From Petrosia ficiformis (taxonomy: Eukaryota > Porifera > Demospongiae > Haplosclerida > Petrosiidae), in contig OX345636.1 in assembly GCA_947044365.1 (NCBI GenBank), forward strand, positions 3,244,001-3,308,000: a stretch of 64,000 bases of DNA. The letters are read 5' to 3'. Position 1 is the first letter of the stretch. Each line of letters opens with the position of its first letter. Positions 45,345 through 56,377 of the stretch are shown piece by piece. A model generated the notes under the pieces. The model worked only from the letters and a program-made list of their open reading frames with translations. It was not told the origin of the DNA and ran no database searches. The position numbers were made by a program, and so were the translations under genes.

Positions 45345-45885
45345 GCATGACTTACCTCACATCCTCTCGAATTTTATATGTCGTGTGCATGTGTTGCTGT
45401 TGTGGGGTTTATAAATGTAACAGAGTGGTTTACCACATACTGGCTGGAAACATTTAGTAATGTCGATACACAACGGTATGATGCCCACTCATCAAAGTGA
45501 ATGATGCTACCTGCTGCCACATTGGCATTGATAATTGGGCAGCATCTCTCCAATCAACGATTTCCATATACCCAAGGGTGGGAAAATGGGGCTTGTATCA
45601 ACTAAGCCAAAGATCCATATCTTTTGGGTTGTTGGTTGTCCCCTATGGTGCTATAAAATGAATACATAGATATCTATCACCTAAATATCAGTGATATCAC
45701 ATTTTAAACTTTATACATACCTTTGGTTTATGTCTGAAGAGGGACTCATCAATTTGTACAACAACACCAGTACCACCAAGAACTATTATTGGAGCCTGCA
45801 GCAACTTTGTTGTACAGATCTCCCTCAGCCATTGACATATATTCACTGCTGAGCGAATTATACTGTGGAAAGCAATTATAGGGAT
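45345..45885 (-). pseudogene. Merlin-type (IS1595/ISXO2-like) transposase pseudogene
   Basis: Exon 1 (about 45,721-45,880) reads SAVNICQWLREICTTKLLQA then GGTGVVVQIDESLFRHKPK, typical of the Merlin catalytic region (first Asp in QIDES). A GTATGT donor and a ~70-nt intron lead in phase to 45,650: HHRGQPTTQKIWIFGLVDTS. The frame then breaks; the expected continuation appears as GYMEIVDWRDAAQL, and after another shift as NANVAAGSIIHFDEWASYR (second Asp), VVNHSVTFINPTTATHAHD and a stop near 45,374. At least two frameshifts show it is dead. The part upstream of 45,890 belongs to a dispersed repeat. Confidence 0.75.
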
Positions 45886-45960
45886 GGCCCTATGGGCCAT
45901 AAAAACATTTTCAATAAAAATGGAAGAAGATGTAGAGACGTCAAAACTCAATAAGCATAA
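45862..45960. repeat. dispersed GGCC-hairpin repeat joined to TTTTCAATAAAAATGGAAG repeat
   Basis: GGAAAGCAATTATAGGGATG with ATGGCCCTATGGGCCAT, followed directly by the head of the 10,388 / 44,590 repeat family. It suggests that these two families are parts of one element. Confidence 0.55.
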
Positions 45961-46102
45961 CTGTATGGGTTGTCATTTTTTTCCCGTTCAGCACGTAGTG
46001 GGGTGTGGCTAGCAGCACTGCACAGTTGTACATAGTAGGGAGTACCCTTCAATTCTCTACATTTCCTGCAGTACTAAACCTTCCACTTTCATATTACTCA
46101 AG

Positions 46103-49100
46103 ATGGCTGTTGTTAGACAACATCACCTGTTACTTCTAGTTTTAGTGGTTCTACTGTGTGCATTGTCTTATATGCTGTTTTCTGGAGATAACAACAGTCC
46201 CTGTAAGTTCAGTATAATTTATAAACGAACAGTACAGTACCATAATTATGTTGCTATGGCTACTTGCTTTACGCTATATCTTGGTGAATCACTACAAATT
46301 ATTTTAATAAGTCAGTTTAATAATTTTGCAATGAATAATAACTTTATAGGATAAATAAAACACCTTTATTTCTTTGAGTAAAGCCAAATCTACATCTGGG
46401 TTTAATAAAGGTTGAGATTAGATAATACACCAGTGAAGCGAATGTATCATCTAGTCCAGACCTGTATTGGGCCACACGAGTGCCCTAGCTGTTAAAATGC
46501 TTAATGCACCATTAACAATGCCTATCAATTGAAATTTGTAGTCGGTCTACTAGTATCTTCATAGGTAGCTGTGCATTAAGTAGTTAATGCCCATGGCCTT
46601 TATGTTTTTTAAATTGTGGTCAGGTGACTGGTATGCGAAAAAGTGATTGTATAAATTATAGATATGATGTATCTAATTATTGTTTTGTACTTTCCCTTCC
46701 ACTTGGTGTTAATGAGTAACATGAGATAATTATAATCCTTCTAGTAGTATCTATGTTATCATTATGTGGTTACAAGTTAGTTGTATCTTGTTTTGTTACT
46801 GTAAACAGTGAGTGATTTGTGCATTTATGAGTAGTGGAAGTCACATGTAGAAACTGACAAGAAAATGGCTGAGTGATGATACTTTTTTAACCATCATTAT
46901 AGGATTGTGAATTAAGTGATATACATATACAACTAAATTTTCATGGGTTATAAATTTCTTTTTCGCAAAAACTTATGAAACGTCGCTTGTCATTACTATC
47001 CATATCAATGATGTAACTCAATCAAACAATGCTATATCACTGTGGTTTTATCAGTGTTGGTATAATTAAGTTTAGAAACCAGATCTATCTATTTAACAGC
47101 ACAAATCAGTTGACAAACTACAAGATTATAACATTCTCCTGGTTCGAACTCAATATAATAAATTGTTTAGAATATTGTAAATTTGGTTGTTTGATTACTT
47201 GAAGTATGACACACTATGCTGGCAAAGCAGGAAGCACATGTCAGCCAATGATGTGGAATGTAAACTTTGTGGTCAATTACCTTTTACCAAAGGTCAAGAG
47301 GTCATATAATCAAAAATGTCTCTGCAGCTACAGGCTCAAGCCTAGGAGAAGGTTCAGAATGTGACAGTTCTAGTCAAAGTGAAGTTGTCATTATCTCTTA
47401 CAAGCATCAGTTAATAATAAGTAAATGTGGTCATATTTTTTCAGAGAATTTTGAGCCTAATGAGAGTACCTAAGTGGAAGCATAATTTAGAAAAAACTGA
47501 GAATTTAAGCACAGAATAATAGGCTGTAATAAGTGCTTGTTATCATGCAACCATCAAATCAGTTTATACAGCTGCAATGAAACACGTTATGGCCGAAAAG
47601 CCATTATCTGATTGGAGGTGGGAGCTTGCTTGTGATAGTCTTGGTTTCATAATAAAATAGGGTACGTGAGCATCTTGCATGATATTCAACGGAATCATAA
47701 ATTACATTCTTTCCAACTGTACTAACAAGCAGCAGTATATTTATACCTATAGCTACAAGAGCTATATCGGACCCTTACCTATGTGGCAAAGTAATATTGC
47801 ACATGTGTCAAACAAACAATAACTATATAATACAGCAGAAAAAGCATCTAGTTATTTTTGATCATTGTATAATTTGATATCTGCCAGTAGCTTGTTTGAG
47901 CTGCCAATGTTTATAGTTTTCCCGATTTTTGCAAACACACAGACACACAATATGATTAGTCTGGCATTGCCGCACTCTTCATATACAGAGGAGTTAACTT
48001 ATGCCCTAGATCATATATGGCCAATATCTGCTAACATAAGGAGATATTCATGATATGCTAATCAAAGCTTCTATCGCGTGTAGTACAACTATGTACAGTA
48101 TATGGGAGCTATTTTCTTTCTCAACATCGCAGAACAAGAATGCATTAAATTACCTTTCGTGCAATCTTGTGGGGCTGCAAACATCGCCCACTAAGAAATT
48201 ATTTTTTGTTCAAAAAAAGGTTCATCCCTTGAATGCCTTCATTTCATTTTTTTAACCCTTAGAGCACTGATGTCACATATATGTGACATTTCACCCTTAC
48301 GTGGTTCGCCGTCTGTTCCTGGCTACACGAAGCTGTCCAAATGCTTGTAATTGGCGTAAAGCACAAGCTGATGAATGTGACTAAAAAAGTTGATGCTTTT
48401 TTGGCCGCCCTTTGGCCTAAATAACGACTACGGGGGCCCCCTCGCTGCCGACGAATTTAGCATTTTTTGACCCCGCCCACGCCCTCTGGTAGGTAGCTGA
48501 GGCATTTTCCTTTGTGTGAAACCTGAAATCGTGGGTGTAGCTGGTGCCAACATGCAGTGGGGTCATTTTGTTAGCCCCAGTTTCAGTCAAATGATGGAGA
48601 GCACTGCATTTGATTTGATCCTACGATGCATTTGGAGACTTTCGAGTCCCGGTAAGCAAGTTGGTGAAAGTAGTACTACATGTCGGAAAAGGAGCCAAGT
48701 TTGGGGTAGAGAAAGTGAACGGTGGCCAAATTATATGCAATAGAGTCACCAGTGTTGGAAATGGGAAGAATTTTGAAAAACTGGCTCAGTATTCTAAGGG
48801 TTAAGTTCACAAATGTTCATAAACTTTTCATATCATTACAATACCCTTTTGCCTATACATCACAGCTAGGGTAATAATGCATTCAAAATCTAAAATCAGA
48901 ATTAAAATTTTAGTTCAGGTTATTACATAGTTACTATGCACAATTCCTTTTAGTTACTGATCAGAATATTTGCATAGTTACACTGCAAAGTAAAATTGTT
49001 AAAATTACTAAGCTATTATTTAATTGTAGTAATACAATATTTCCCACTGTGATAATATTGGCAAGCCAAAATGATGCGATGGGATTATTGCAATGGAATA

Positions 49101-49969
49101 ATATTGCAATTGCATCCCTAACTTATGTAATACTATACTGTATACATGGTATTGGTGTTTTGTTAATATGCTTTATTATGACATGTACATATACTAGTCC
49201 TAAAACTAGTAATTGTAAAAAATAACCTTTCTTAGTACAAAGTAAATATGGTGTTACATGTATGTATCCTGAACAACCAACTAATTGGTAAATCCTTGTA
49301 ACTCCACTAACAGACACTAATTCTATTTTGCAGTGATAAAAGTGATTTTATAAAATGTTTTGGTCAATGAAATTATGTGAAACATATATATTTATAGAAG
49401 TTGTTGTGTGTGATTATCTAGCGGATAAAGTAACAGTTATTACGTCATTTCGCTTACTGCAACACTATTTTCAAAACATTCAATTGCTTACTGTATCATA
49501 TTTTCCATGACAAAGATATCATATCTCAACAAAATAATATTAATTTTGTGGTTGCCAATTTCTCTTACCAAGGTAGTGTCTGTAGTCATTAATTTGTTCA
49601 TTGATAATGTAGTTATTAAGAAACATAAGCAGTAGATTTGTCCTGTCGAAGTACATGTGCGAGTTTATTCCTTTGCATTACACTCAGAAAAACATTTATT
49701 TCGTTAACGAAACATTTTGAAAACCAAAATATCCATTTTATGTCCTTGGTTGTTAACTCTCTTTTTTTTTTACTTAACATAACATTGTTTCGGTGATTAT
49801 CAAACTAAGAATTGCTTACACTCACACATTATATCCATATATTTACAATGTAATGTATATTTCATAATAAACGATTTTTTAAATGTCATTTTTAGATACC
49901 ACTTCAGTTACACAGCAATTTGAGAACCTATCATATCAGAAAAAAGATGGTATGTCAATATGTTGATTC

Positions 49970-50025
<56 letters not shown>

Positions 50026-51830
50026 AAGAGTAAAATCCTAAGGATGCCTGGACCCATGCATTGCCACACCTTATACATGTACTTATAGAGTATCAAATAA
50101 ATGGAGGGAAGCATGCTATATGCATATTGTGTGTCCGTTATATTTCATAATCTTGTATATATGCCACTATAGAAACTGTTTCAGTTATAAAGCACTGGAA
50201 GAATATAACAAAAACACGGATAAAACCAAAGGGTAATGAGATAAAACCAAAGGGTCCTGAGAAACAAAATGTTCCTGAGATAAAACCAAATAGTCGTCAG
50301 ACAAAACCAAGTAGCTCTACAGTTTCGAAAACAATCTTAGCACAACAAGTGAGTAGTCCAGATGTACTTATCATTGGCAGTACTAGTTTCCTCGGTTCAA
50401 GAATAGCTTTAGGTCTTCATGATACTGGATATCAAGTAACACTCAGAGATGATTTGATTAACTTACCATTAGAACCTATGACTTGGTACAGACGAGATAA
50501 ACTTGTGGAAAAGGGTTTAATCCCCAAATATGTGAATTTCACTGACGATAAAATAGCAAAATCATTAATAAATGAACATAGAGAAGGCGTTATAATTTAT
50601 GTACCCTCTCTACTATTCGATGGGAAAAGTGAAGAAAATGTTTTATATAATTATCAGAAATCTTCACAATTACTAGTGAATTTTATAATTTTATTAGAGA
50701 AGGCAAAATCCTATTCTTTAAAGTTCTTATTTCTTACACTGCAAGATAATAATTTACCTTCCATTCAAAAAGCATTATTGAAAACATTTGAACTATCATT
50801 ATACTATTATGAACATAGTAATAAATTTAGTACAACAACAGTAAAATTTGATGGTATTTATGGGCCATGGCAAGAGAAAAGAAAAGATTACATGTATCAT
50901 CCATTAACTGATAAAGTATTCATTGATGACGTAATAAAAAAAATTATAGTATCAATGAAATGTAGTGAATTATATTCTACAGACCTTTTAATAAGTGATG
51001 CATTCATTGACACAATTACAACAAATCAAGATAATATCATCAAAACACAGAAATGGATTAGTGAGTATTCCACATTTCTTCAACTACCAAAAAAGAATGT
51101 TATTATGTCAACTTATTTCACAATTTCAAAGAATGTTCCTAATAAGAGCTATTACATTCTACCAAATTTATTTCAATTCTTTGAAGCATGGTTTTTAACT
51201 GGTAAACAGTTTGGAGTTCATTTTGTTATCTTTCACGATAGCCTGAATGAACAGTTTCAAAATAATTTAATAAAACTTTATCCTGGACATGTTGAATTTG
51301 TAAAAGTGAACAGTCTACATGGGAGAAGTACCAATGATGCAAGATTTTATGAAGAATATGCATACCTTCTAAGTCATCCTGAAATCAATAAAGTTCTTCT
51401 GACAGATTGTAGGGATGTCATATTTCTGAAAGATCCTTTTAAAGTTATGGATGTAATTGGTGATTACTTGTACATGGGAATTGACAAGCCATTTCAACGT
51501 TCATTACGTAGTAGCTGGGGTGACAGGGTTTTAAAACCATGTTATCCATCAGAAATCAATAGTGATGGTGCAAATCGTTATCCTTTACATAATGCAGGAG
51601 TAATGGGAGGTACTAGATATGTGATGTTAGCTTATTTAACACTGCTGATACACTACTTCGACAGAGCTCCTCACAATAGAAACTGTAACATGGGCACAAC
51701 AGGACTAGTGACTGGAAAACACTTTAGTAATGATTATTTCTCTGGTTATCCATTTCAAGCTGTAACAGAATTATCATTAGCTATTCCACAAGGACTTGCA
51801 GTTAGACACAAAAGGACTGGAGAAGTTTGA
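46103..51830 (+). CDS. Golgi-type II membrane protein: SDR/epimerase-like domain fused to a GT-A glycosyltransferase-like domain (603 aa, 3 exons)
   Basis: Exons 46,103-46,202, 49,896-49,949 and 50,173-51,830; phases match at both junctions (1812 nt). Exon 1 gives a short cytoplasmic tail and a signal anchor (LLLLVLVVLLCALSYMLF, about residues 9-26). A Lys/Pro-rich stem with IKPKG/IKPNS repeats follows to ~110. Residues ~111-330 resemble an extended SDR (DVLIIGSTSFLGSRIALGL; GIYGPW; VFIDDVIKK), but the YxxxK catalytic pair is not evident. The C-terminal part (~345-603) has a DxD-type LLTDCRDVIFLKDPF, HNAGVMGG and YPFQAV, as in GT-A sugar transferases. It is probably a lumenal glycosyltransferase acting on glycoproteins or lipids; donor and acceptor are unknown. 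Introns of 3.7 kb and 0.22 kb hold a MITE and a GA tract. Confidence 0.82.
48253..48804. mobile_element. piggyBac-like MITE in intron 1 of the glycosyltransferase gene
   Basis: Starts TTAACCCTTAGAGCACTGA and ends CAGTATTCTAAGGGTTAA: ~12-bp TIRs beginning CCCTTAGA directly inside TTAA duplications, as in piggyBac-type elements. The first ~90 bp match 35,916-36,010. It is much more GC-rich than its surroundings. A 75-codon frame inside (48,516-48,743) has no recognised domain. Confidence 0.75.
49970..50023. repeat. (GA)n microsatellite in intron 2
   Basis: About 54 bp of GA between exons 2 and 3 of the glycosyltransferase gene, on its sense strand. Confidence 0.92.
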
Positions 51831-52202
51831 CATACATTTTTTGTTTATTACTTCAATTTCGCATAACCATGCAAGCCATCGTTGAAGAAACTTGAAAATG
51901 AGCATGGTATACATATTAATTTTATTTTGTATTTGAAGGATAATTCTAATCTGTGAAAAAAAGTTGTTATAATGAAATTGGATTTCAACAGTCTATCGGG
52001 ATGCAAATGCCTGATATTAAATACTTGATAACTGCATTTACTCTCTGGGAGTTACATTAACAATAACATTCACATGACCTTTGATTCTTAAGTGTATATA
52101 CCTTCAAGAATTAAAGATCATGGTAAATAGTAATTAACACATTTGTCTTGAAAAGTGTGACAGGATGTTACCTGTATTGCTTGAGTCAAGCTCAATGTTT
52201 TT

Positions 52203-52232
52203 TTATGGCCTGTAGGCCATCCCATTTTATAT
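52203..52232 (-). repeat. partial dispersed GGCC-hairpin repeat, reverse
   Basis: TTATGGCCTGTAGGCCATCC, the reverse orientation of the ATGGCC..GGCCAT hairpin family. Confidence 0.5.
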
Positions 52233-52318
52233 TCCTAAGAGCAATGTTTGGTGCTTCTTCATGTTACAGTCATTAAAGATTCTATATTGGCAATCAAATT
52301 CTTAAAGGATTGTAAGCA

Positions 52319-52321
<3 letters not shown>

Positions 52322-52365
<44 letters not shown>
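52322..52365. repeat. (TA)n microsatellite
   Basis: Perfect TA run. The sequence 51,840-53,040 otherwise shows only the hairpin at 52,855 and no gene. Confidence 0.92.
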
Positions 52366-52366
<1 letters not shown>

Positions 52367-52854
52367 CATGCTACTTGAGAGTAAGTAAGCAGTGATGGGG
52401 TACACCAACATAGTCACACAGAACATTAATGAATGCAAGAATATTGAACTCAGCCTGATCTAAATGTTTAGCCATTCTAAAAGTAAACCTTCATTTTCAA
52501 ATCCCGCCTATGAGCCTGCGATTGCAGTGGCTATAGATATTGGCCTGTACTCGTATACTTTATGATGCCACTTCTATAGAAAATAAGTTGATCATGCTCT
52601 TCAATTCCAGTGCTAGCTATAGGCACACCCTCTTGATCGTAGGGTCTAGGTAACACACCATAGTTGTAGAGAATATGGTTCAAATCTAAACAAATGATAA
52701 TATAGTAAGCTCAACTTTCCTAAACCAACCATCCTTCGTAGTGTGTTGCATTTTAAACTCTCTGTCCATCAGGCATTATTTCAGCATATCAATCTTATTT
52801 CCTTGCATCATATGATATTTCTCATATTAATTGGCTGATAGTGTACAAGTAGTA

Positions 52855-52905
52855 TACAATGGTCTGGCAGTAGTATAAGGCTTATACTACTGCCAGACCA
52901 TTGTA
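52855..52905. repeat. perfect 25-bp hairpin with 1-nt loop
   Basis: The left arm 52,855-52,879 begins TACAATGGTCTGGCAG. The right arm 52,881-52,905 is its exact reverse complement, with a single G between. The loop is too small for a microRNA precursor, so it is a cruciform-type palindrome. Confidence 0.9.
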
Positions 52906-53040
52906 TTAATCTTGGTAGTAAATATGTGTGCGTGAACTTACTGATGAAATAGGTTTTATAACATCATCACATTAGTTTCAGGAGACCAACAATAATTAAT
53001 GAAGAATTCATAAATATTTGAACCTGGGAAAAAAGTAAAA

Positions 53041-53041
53041 T

Positions 53042-53091
<50 letters not shown>

Positions 53092-53098
53092 TAATACT
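53041..53098. repeat. (AAT)n microsatellite
   Basis: About 17 AAT units with slight degeneration at the 3' end. Confidence 0.92.
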
Positions 53099-53238
53099 AA
53101 TACTAATTTTCAACAACTGCTTGAACATTTTCAGATACAAACATAATTACAGCTTTCAGCTGGGTGAGTACATTAATAATAATTATGTGGACAAATTTAA
53201 AAAAAGGGACATCTTCTCACAAATGTGATGTGCTTGCA

Positions 53239-53515
53239 GGCTCTAATTGTTCCACCTTGGGGTCAGAAATATTATGTGGTTAATGATACATGTATTCATA
53301 TTTGTAATATGTGTTGTGTTTTTTTTACAGGACTAGATGTCCAGAAGATTACTACTTACGTATATACATGTAGAAACCAGTGCAAGACAATGCCAGGTAA
53401 CAACTGTACGTATGTATGTTGATCATTATGTGTTTATCATCCATGAAATCAATATGTATTACCACAGATGTATGCATGTGTGTTTACATGTATACAGGTT
53501 GTATGTGTATTTATG
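53239..53515 (+). repeat. duplicated block, copy 1, with exon-like segments
   Basis: About 90% identical to 58,099-58,375. It holds an acceptor-like tgcttgcag then ALIVPPWGQKYYVVND, and after a T-rich tttttttacag the phrase TRCPEDYYL followed by a Cys-containing CKTMPGNNC. These could be two small exons of a Cys-rich extracellular domain, but donor sites are uncertain and the second copy has indels. Confidence 0.4.
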
Positions 53516-53856
53516 TGCTACAGTGCACGTATGGGTGCATGTGTGTGTTTGTGCTATAGTTAGAGTGTGTGTATGTACAAGTACACATGTACTTGATAAG
53601 TTATTTGTATTAAAATAGTATTATCAAAACAATGTACATGTAATCAATTTACTATTCACTTTATTATGTTTATTATGATATACACATATACATGTTACAT
53701 GTGTACATTGTAGCATTTAATTCATGTATAGTATACTCAAAACTTACATGTACGTATGTACCTCTGCATGTACATGTACATATATACATGTGATATTTTT
53801 CCTTTTTACATCCATTAGTGATTAAAATGTTTTATCACTACATGCAAGCTCAGATC

Positions 53857-53938
53857 AGCATATGAGGGAAGTTCAGGAGATAGTGAAAGAACAAATCCAA
53901 CATTTGATGATTTTGATGGAGAACTGGCAGTGTTTCAG
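53857..53938 (+). CDS. candidate internal exon (acidic, Ser-rich)
   Basis: After an acceptor-like caagctcag the frame reads SAYEGSSGDSERTNPTFDD then FDGELAVFQ, ending at a GTATTT donor. Composition is unlike the ACATGT-rich DNA around it. No domain recognised; possibly one exon of a larger plus-strand gene with the segments at 56,073 and 57,382. Confidence 0.35.
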
Positions 53939-54493
53939 GTATTTAACACATGTACATGTACATGTACATTTAATTTCAGTACAATTAAGTTGGTACATAC
54001 TACAATTACATGTACATGTGTGATCCAGTGCAAGTATAATCATACGCACATTTCAGGTATACTGGACTGTGTTTATGTTGCTAGTGTCATACTGTACATG
54101 TACGTGTATGACCCTCAGTACTAGTAGCGTCACACATACATATACATGTACGTGTATGTTGCTAAATATAAGTATGGTCATACATATACATGTATGTGTA
54201 TGTTGCTAAATATAAGAAAAGTCCCATTAAGATTTCTATGTAAAGGTGGACAACAGCCACTATAAGTTCATCAATTTGATATTGAGTATCAGCTAGATTG
54301 CTATACCTTGTGACATGTGCTTTTTGATTACAATATACATTTTTGTACACGTAAATGTCATTTTTCAAGTGTTTAGCTCATATTTCCATGATCCATTAAC
54401 AACACTGATAGTACATAACTTAATGGCACCACAGTATTACCAGTATAACAGATATTCTACCATGCCTGAAGTAAACTGACCTATCAGATTGCT

Positions 54494-54575
54494 TAAAATG
54501 AGGTTGATAAATGTGTTATCAACCTCTTTAGGAGGTTGATAACTAGTTATCAACCTCTTATTTTAATCAATTTGA
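54494..54575. repeat. compact palindrome with four AGGTTGATAA motifs
   Basis: AAAATGAGGTTGATAA at the left and TTATCAACCTCTTATTTT at the right, with TTATCAACCTC and GAGGTTGATAA alternating between them. It can fold as one long or two short hairpins. Confidence 0.75.
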
Positions 54576-54654
54576 TTAGTCACTTTTACTGCATTTCCCG
54601 CTCATTGCTGGGAAATAGGAAATATTGTTACTACATTTTCGTGCGCGTTTCATG

Positions 54655-54775
54655 GTAGAAGACGGTTATACACCTCGGTACGGTTTCTACTGGATTTATC
54701 AAACCTCATGCCTTCGGCCCTTGGTTTGATAAATACAGTAGAAACCTTTACCTCGGTGTATAACCTATACGTACA
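54655..54775. repeat. long imperfect hairpin with CCTTCGGCC apex
   Basis: GGTTATACACCTCGGTACGG through GGATTTATCAAACC is answered by GGTTTGATAAATACAGTAGA through ACCTCGGTGTATAACC. The apex is ATGCCTTCGGCCCTT. The layout recalls the hairpins at 15,048 and 18,948 with different arm sequence. Confidence 0.8.
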
Positions 54776-54889
54776 TGTACATGTAGTTACCACTGGTTAA
54801 AACTAAATGTACATCTACACGTACATGAACATATACTTTCGTCCTAGAAATTGTAGATGATTATTATTAAACTCAAATTTATACAGGTT

Positions 54890-55105
54890 AATGACATTTA
54901 TCAAATTATGAAACAATAATTATTAAACTACATGAGAAAAGAATCGGTGTCTTATATACAAATGACATTTATCAAATTATGAAACAATAATTATTAAACT
55001 ACATGAGAAAAGAATCGGTGTCTTATACAAATGACATTTATCAAATTATGAAACAATAATTATTTATTAAACTACATGAGAAAAGAATCGGTGTCTTATA
55101 TACAA
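54890..55105. repeat. ~71-bp tandem repeat, three copies
   Basis: The unit starts AATGACATTTATCAAATTAT and includes GAGAAAAGAATCGGTGTC. The three copies differ by small indels. It lies just 3' of the minus-strand coiled-coil gene. Confidence 0.88.
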
Positions 55106-55168
55106 ATATCAAAGAATCAGTCAACAATCTCCCCTAAATGCAGTACAGTAAATAATGTTCTCTTTTGG

Positions 55169-55750
55169 TCAAACAAAGTTGAAAGGTAACAGTGTGTGTT
55201 GTCCCCCAGGAGCAGCTACAACTTGAAAAGGAGGAGGAGGAGGAGGTGCAATGGGATTTGTGCCTATTGCAGGCTGGCAATAGTGCGGGACATTACTATA
55301 TGGTGGAAATGACATCACAACTTGTCCCATACACAAAGGATGATGAGCTACCCGAGGTGGGTAAACAGACAGATTTTCCTCTTTTTTCTTTTGTATTTCT
55401 CTTTCGAGTTGCCGTCTCTTTCTCCTCAATTGTTCATTTTCGTCATGGAACTTTCTTTTCAGTCTGTTCCATTCCTGTCTCCTCCTTCTTTCTTCATTCC
55501 TTAAGTAGTTTATCCTCCTCTTCTCTTGGTTTTCACTTTTATTTTTCTCTTCCAGGTATTGTTGCTTAATTTTTTCTTCCCTTTTTCTATCTTCCCGGCA
55601 TTTTTTTTCAAGTTCTATCAGTTTCTGCTCTTCTTTTGACTTCCTTTCTTCCTCTTCCTTCAATTTCTGTTCTCTCAACTTCTCCTCTTCCTTCAATTTC
55701 TGCTCTTCTTTTTTCATCTTATCTTCCTCTTTAGTGTTACTACTTCCCAT
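55169..55750 (-). CDS. N-myristoylated coiled-coil / proline-rich protein (193 aa)
   Basis: Intronless frame starting at ATG 55,750. MGSSNTK fits an N-myristoylation signal (Gly2, Thr6, Lys7), suggesting membrane attachment of an otherwise cytosolic protein. Residues ~8-130 are an uninterrupted Glu/Lys/Arg coiled coil without helix breakers (MKKEEQKLKEEEKLREQKL, then RRKRRQLEREIQKKKEEN). From ~131 it becomes hydrophobic and Pro-rich (SVYPPRVAHHPLC, NPIAPPPPPPFQVV), ending PFNFV. A TATA box lies upstream. Low-complexity charged helices resemble many unrelated proteins, so no family is claimed. The plus-strand frame over the same bases is a shadow. Confidence 0.7.
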   Translation of the reverse strand: MGSSNTKEEDKMKKEEQKLKEEEKLREQKLKEEEERKSKEEQKLIELEKKCREDRKREEKIKQQYLEEKNKSENQEKRRINYLRNEERRRRQEWNRLKRKFHDENEQLRRKRRQLEREIQKKKEENLSVYPPRVAHHPLCMGQVVMSFPPYSNVPHYCQPAIGTNPIAPPPPPPFQVVAAPGGQHTLLPFNFV

Positions 55751-55788
55751 GTTGTCTTTGTTGTGATATTTTGTTACTGTTCCAAGGT

Positions 55789-55796
55789 TATTTATA
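55789..55796 (-). promoter_or_regulatory. TATA box of the coiled-coil gene
   Basis: TATAAATA on the minus strand about 40-45 nt before the ATG. The short implied 5' leader matches the style of the two paralogous genes at 15.4 and 19.7 kb. Confidence 0.5.
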
Positions 55797-56072
55797 CTTG
55801 CCTCTTACCCAAGGCCCTCCCCCTGTCCTTGATTTCACAAGGATTGAGCCTGCCTTTTCTGCAGTGATATGTCTTACTACTGTATAGACATACTGTGCAA
55901 CACATTAATTTTGGGATTTATTTGTAATTATATACACATGTATGGCCAATTTTATTGTAGAAGCAGTAGGGAGATCGGTGCATTGAGTGTACTAAAGCCA
56001 GACTAAAGGAATATGTAAGTTTTTGTAATATACAAATTCGTCCATTATGTAACTCTCCCATGCAGTTTACAG

Positions 56073-56122
56073 TTTCAAAAGATTACCAGTAGCACCAGGC
56101 TGCAATGTTCAGCTTCATTCAA
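56073..56122 (+). CDS. candidate small internal exon
   Basis: agtttacag acceptor, then FQKITSSTRLQCSASF in the open frame, ending at a GTAAGT donor. Only 50 nt, so support is weak. It may belong with the candidate exons at 53,857 and 57,382. Confidence 0.22.
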
Positions 56123-56377
56123 GTAAGTACATATACATGTACATGTGTAATAGCTAGTAATACAACAATTAATTACTTTAGTCTCCCAATACACATACTT
56201 TATTGTATGTGTACATACATGTACATGTATATACTGGATATGTACATGTACATTTATATACACGTAGTGTTTCTTTAATATGACTTTTATTAGGAATGTT
56301 AGAAAACTTCATTTGAAGTTTATCAAGCATAAAGGAGTAAAGGTTTTCATGAGATTTTATCAATGTGCTATAGATAC

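Noticed and set aside
47220..47480. Phrase VECKLCGQLPFTKGQ resembling a BED-type zinc finger
   Set aside because: Too short, followed by a stop, and no other transposase part is seen nearby.
48516..48743. 75-codon frame in intron 1 of the glycosyltransferase gene
   Set aside because: Within the piggyBac-like MITE; no recognised domain.
52855..52905. Possible microRNA hairpin
   Set aside because: One-nucleotide loop and perfect arms are unlike a Drosha/Dicer precursor.
55192..55569. Plus-strand frame of 125 codons
   Set aside because: Antisense of the coiled-coil gene at 55,169-55,750.
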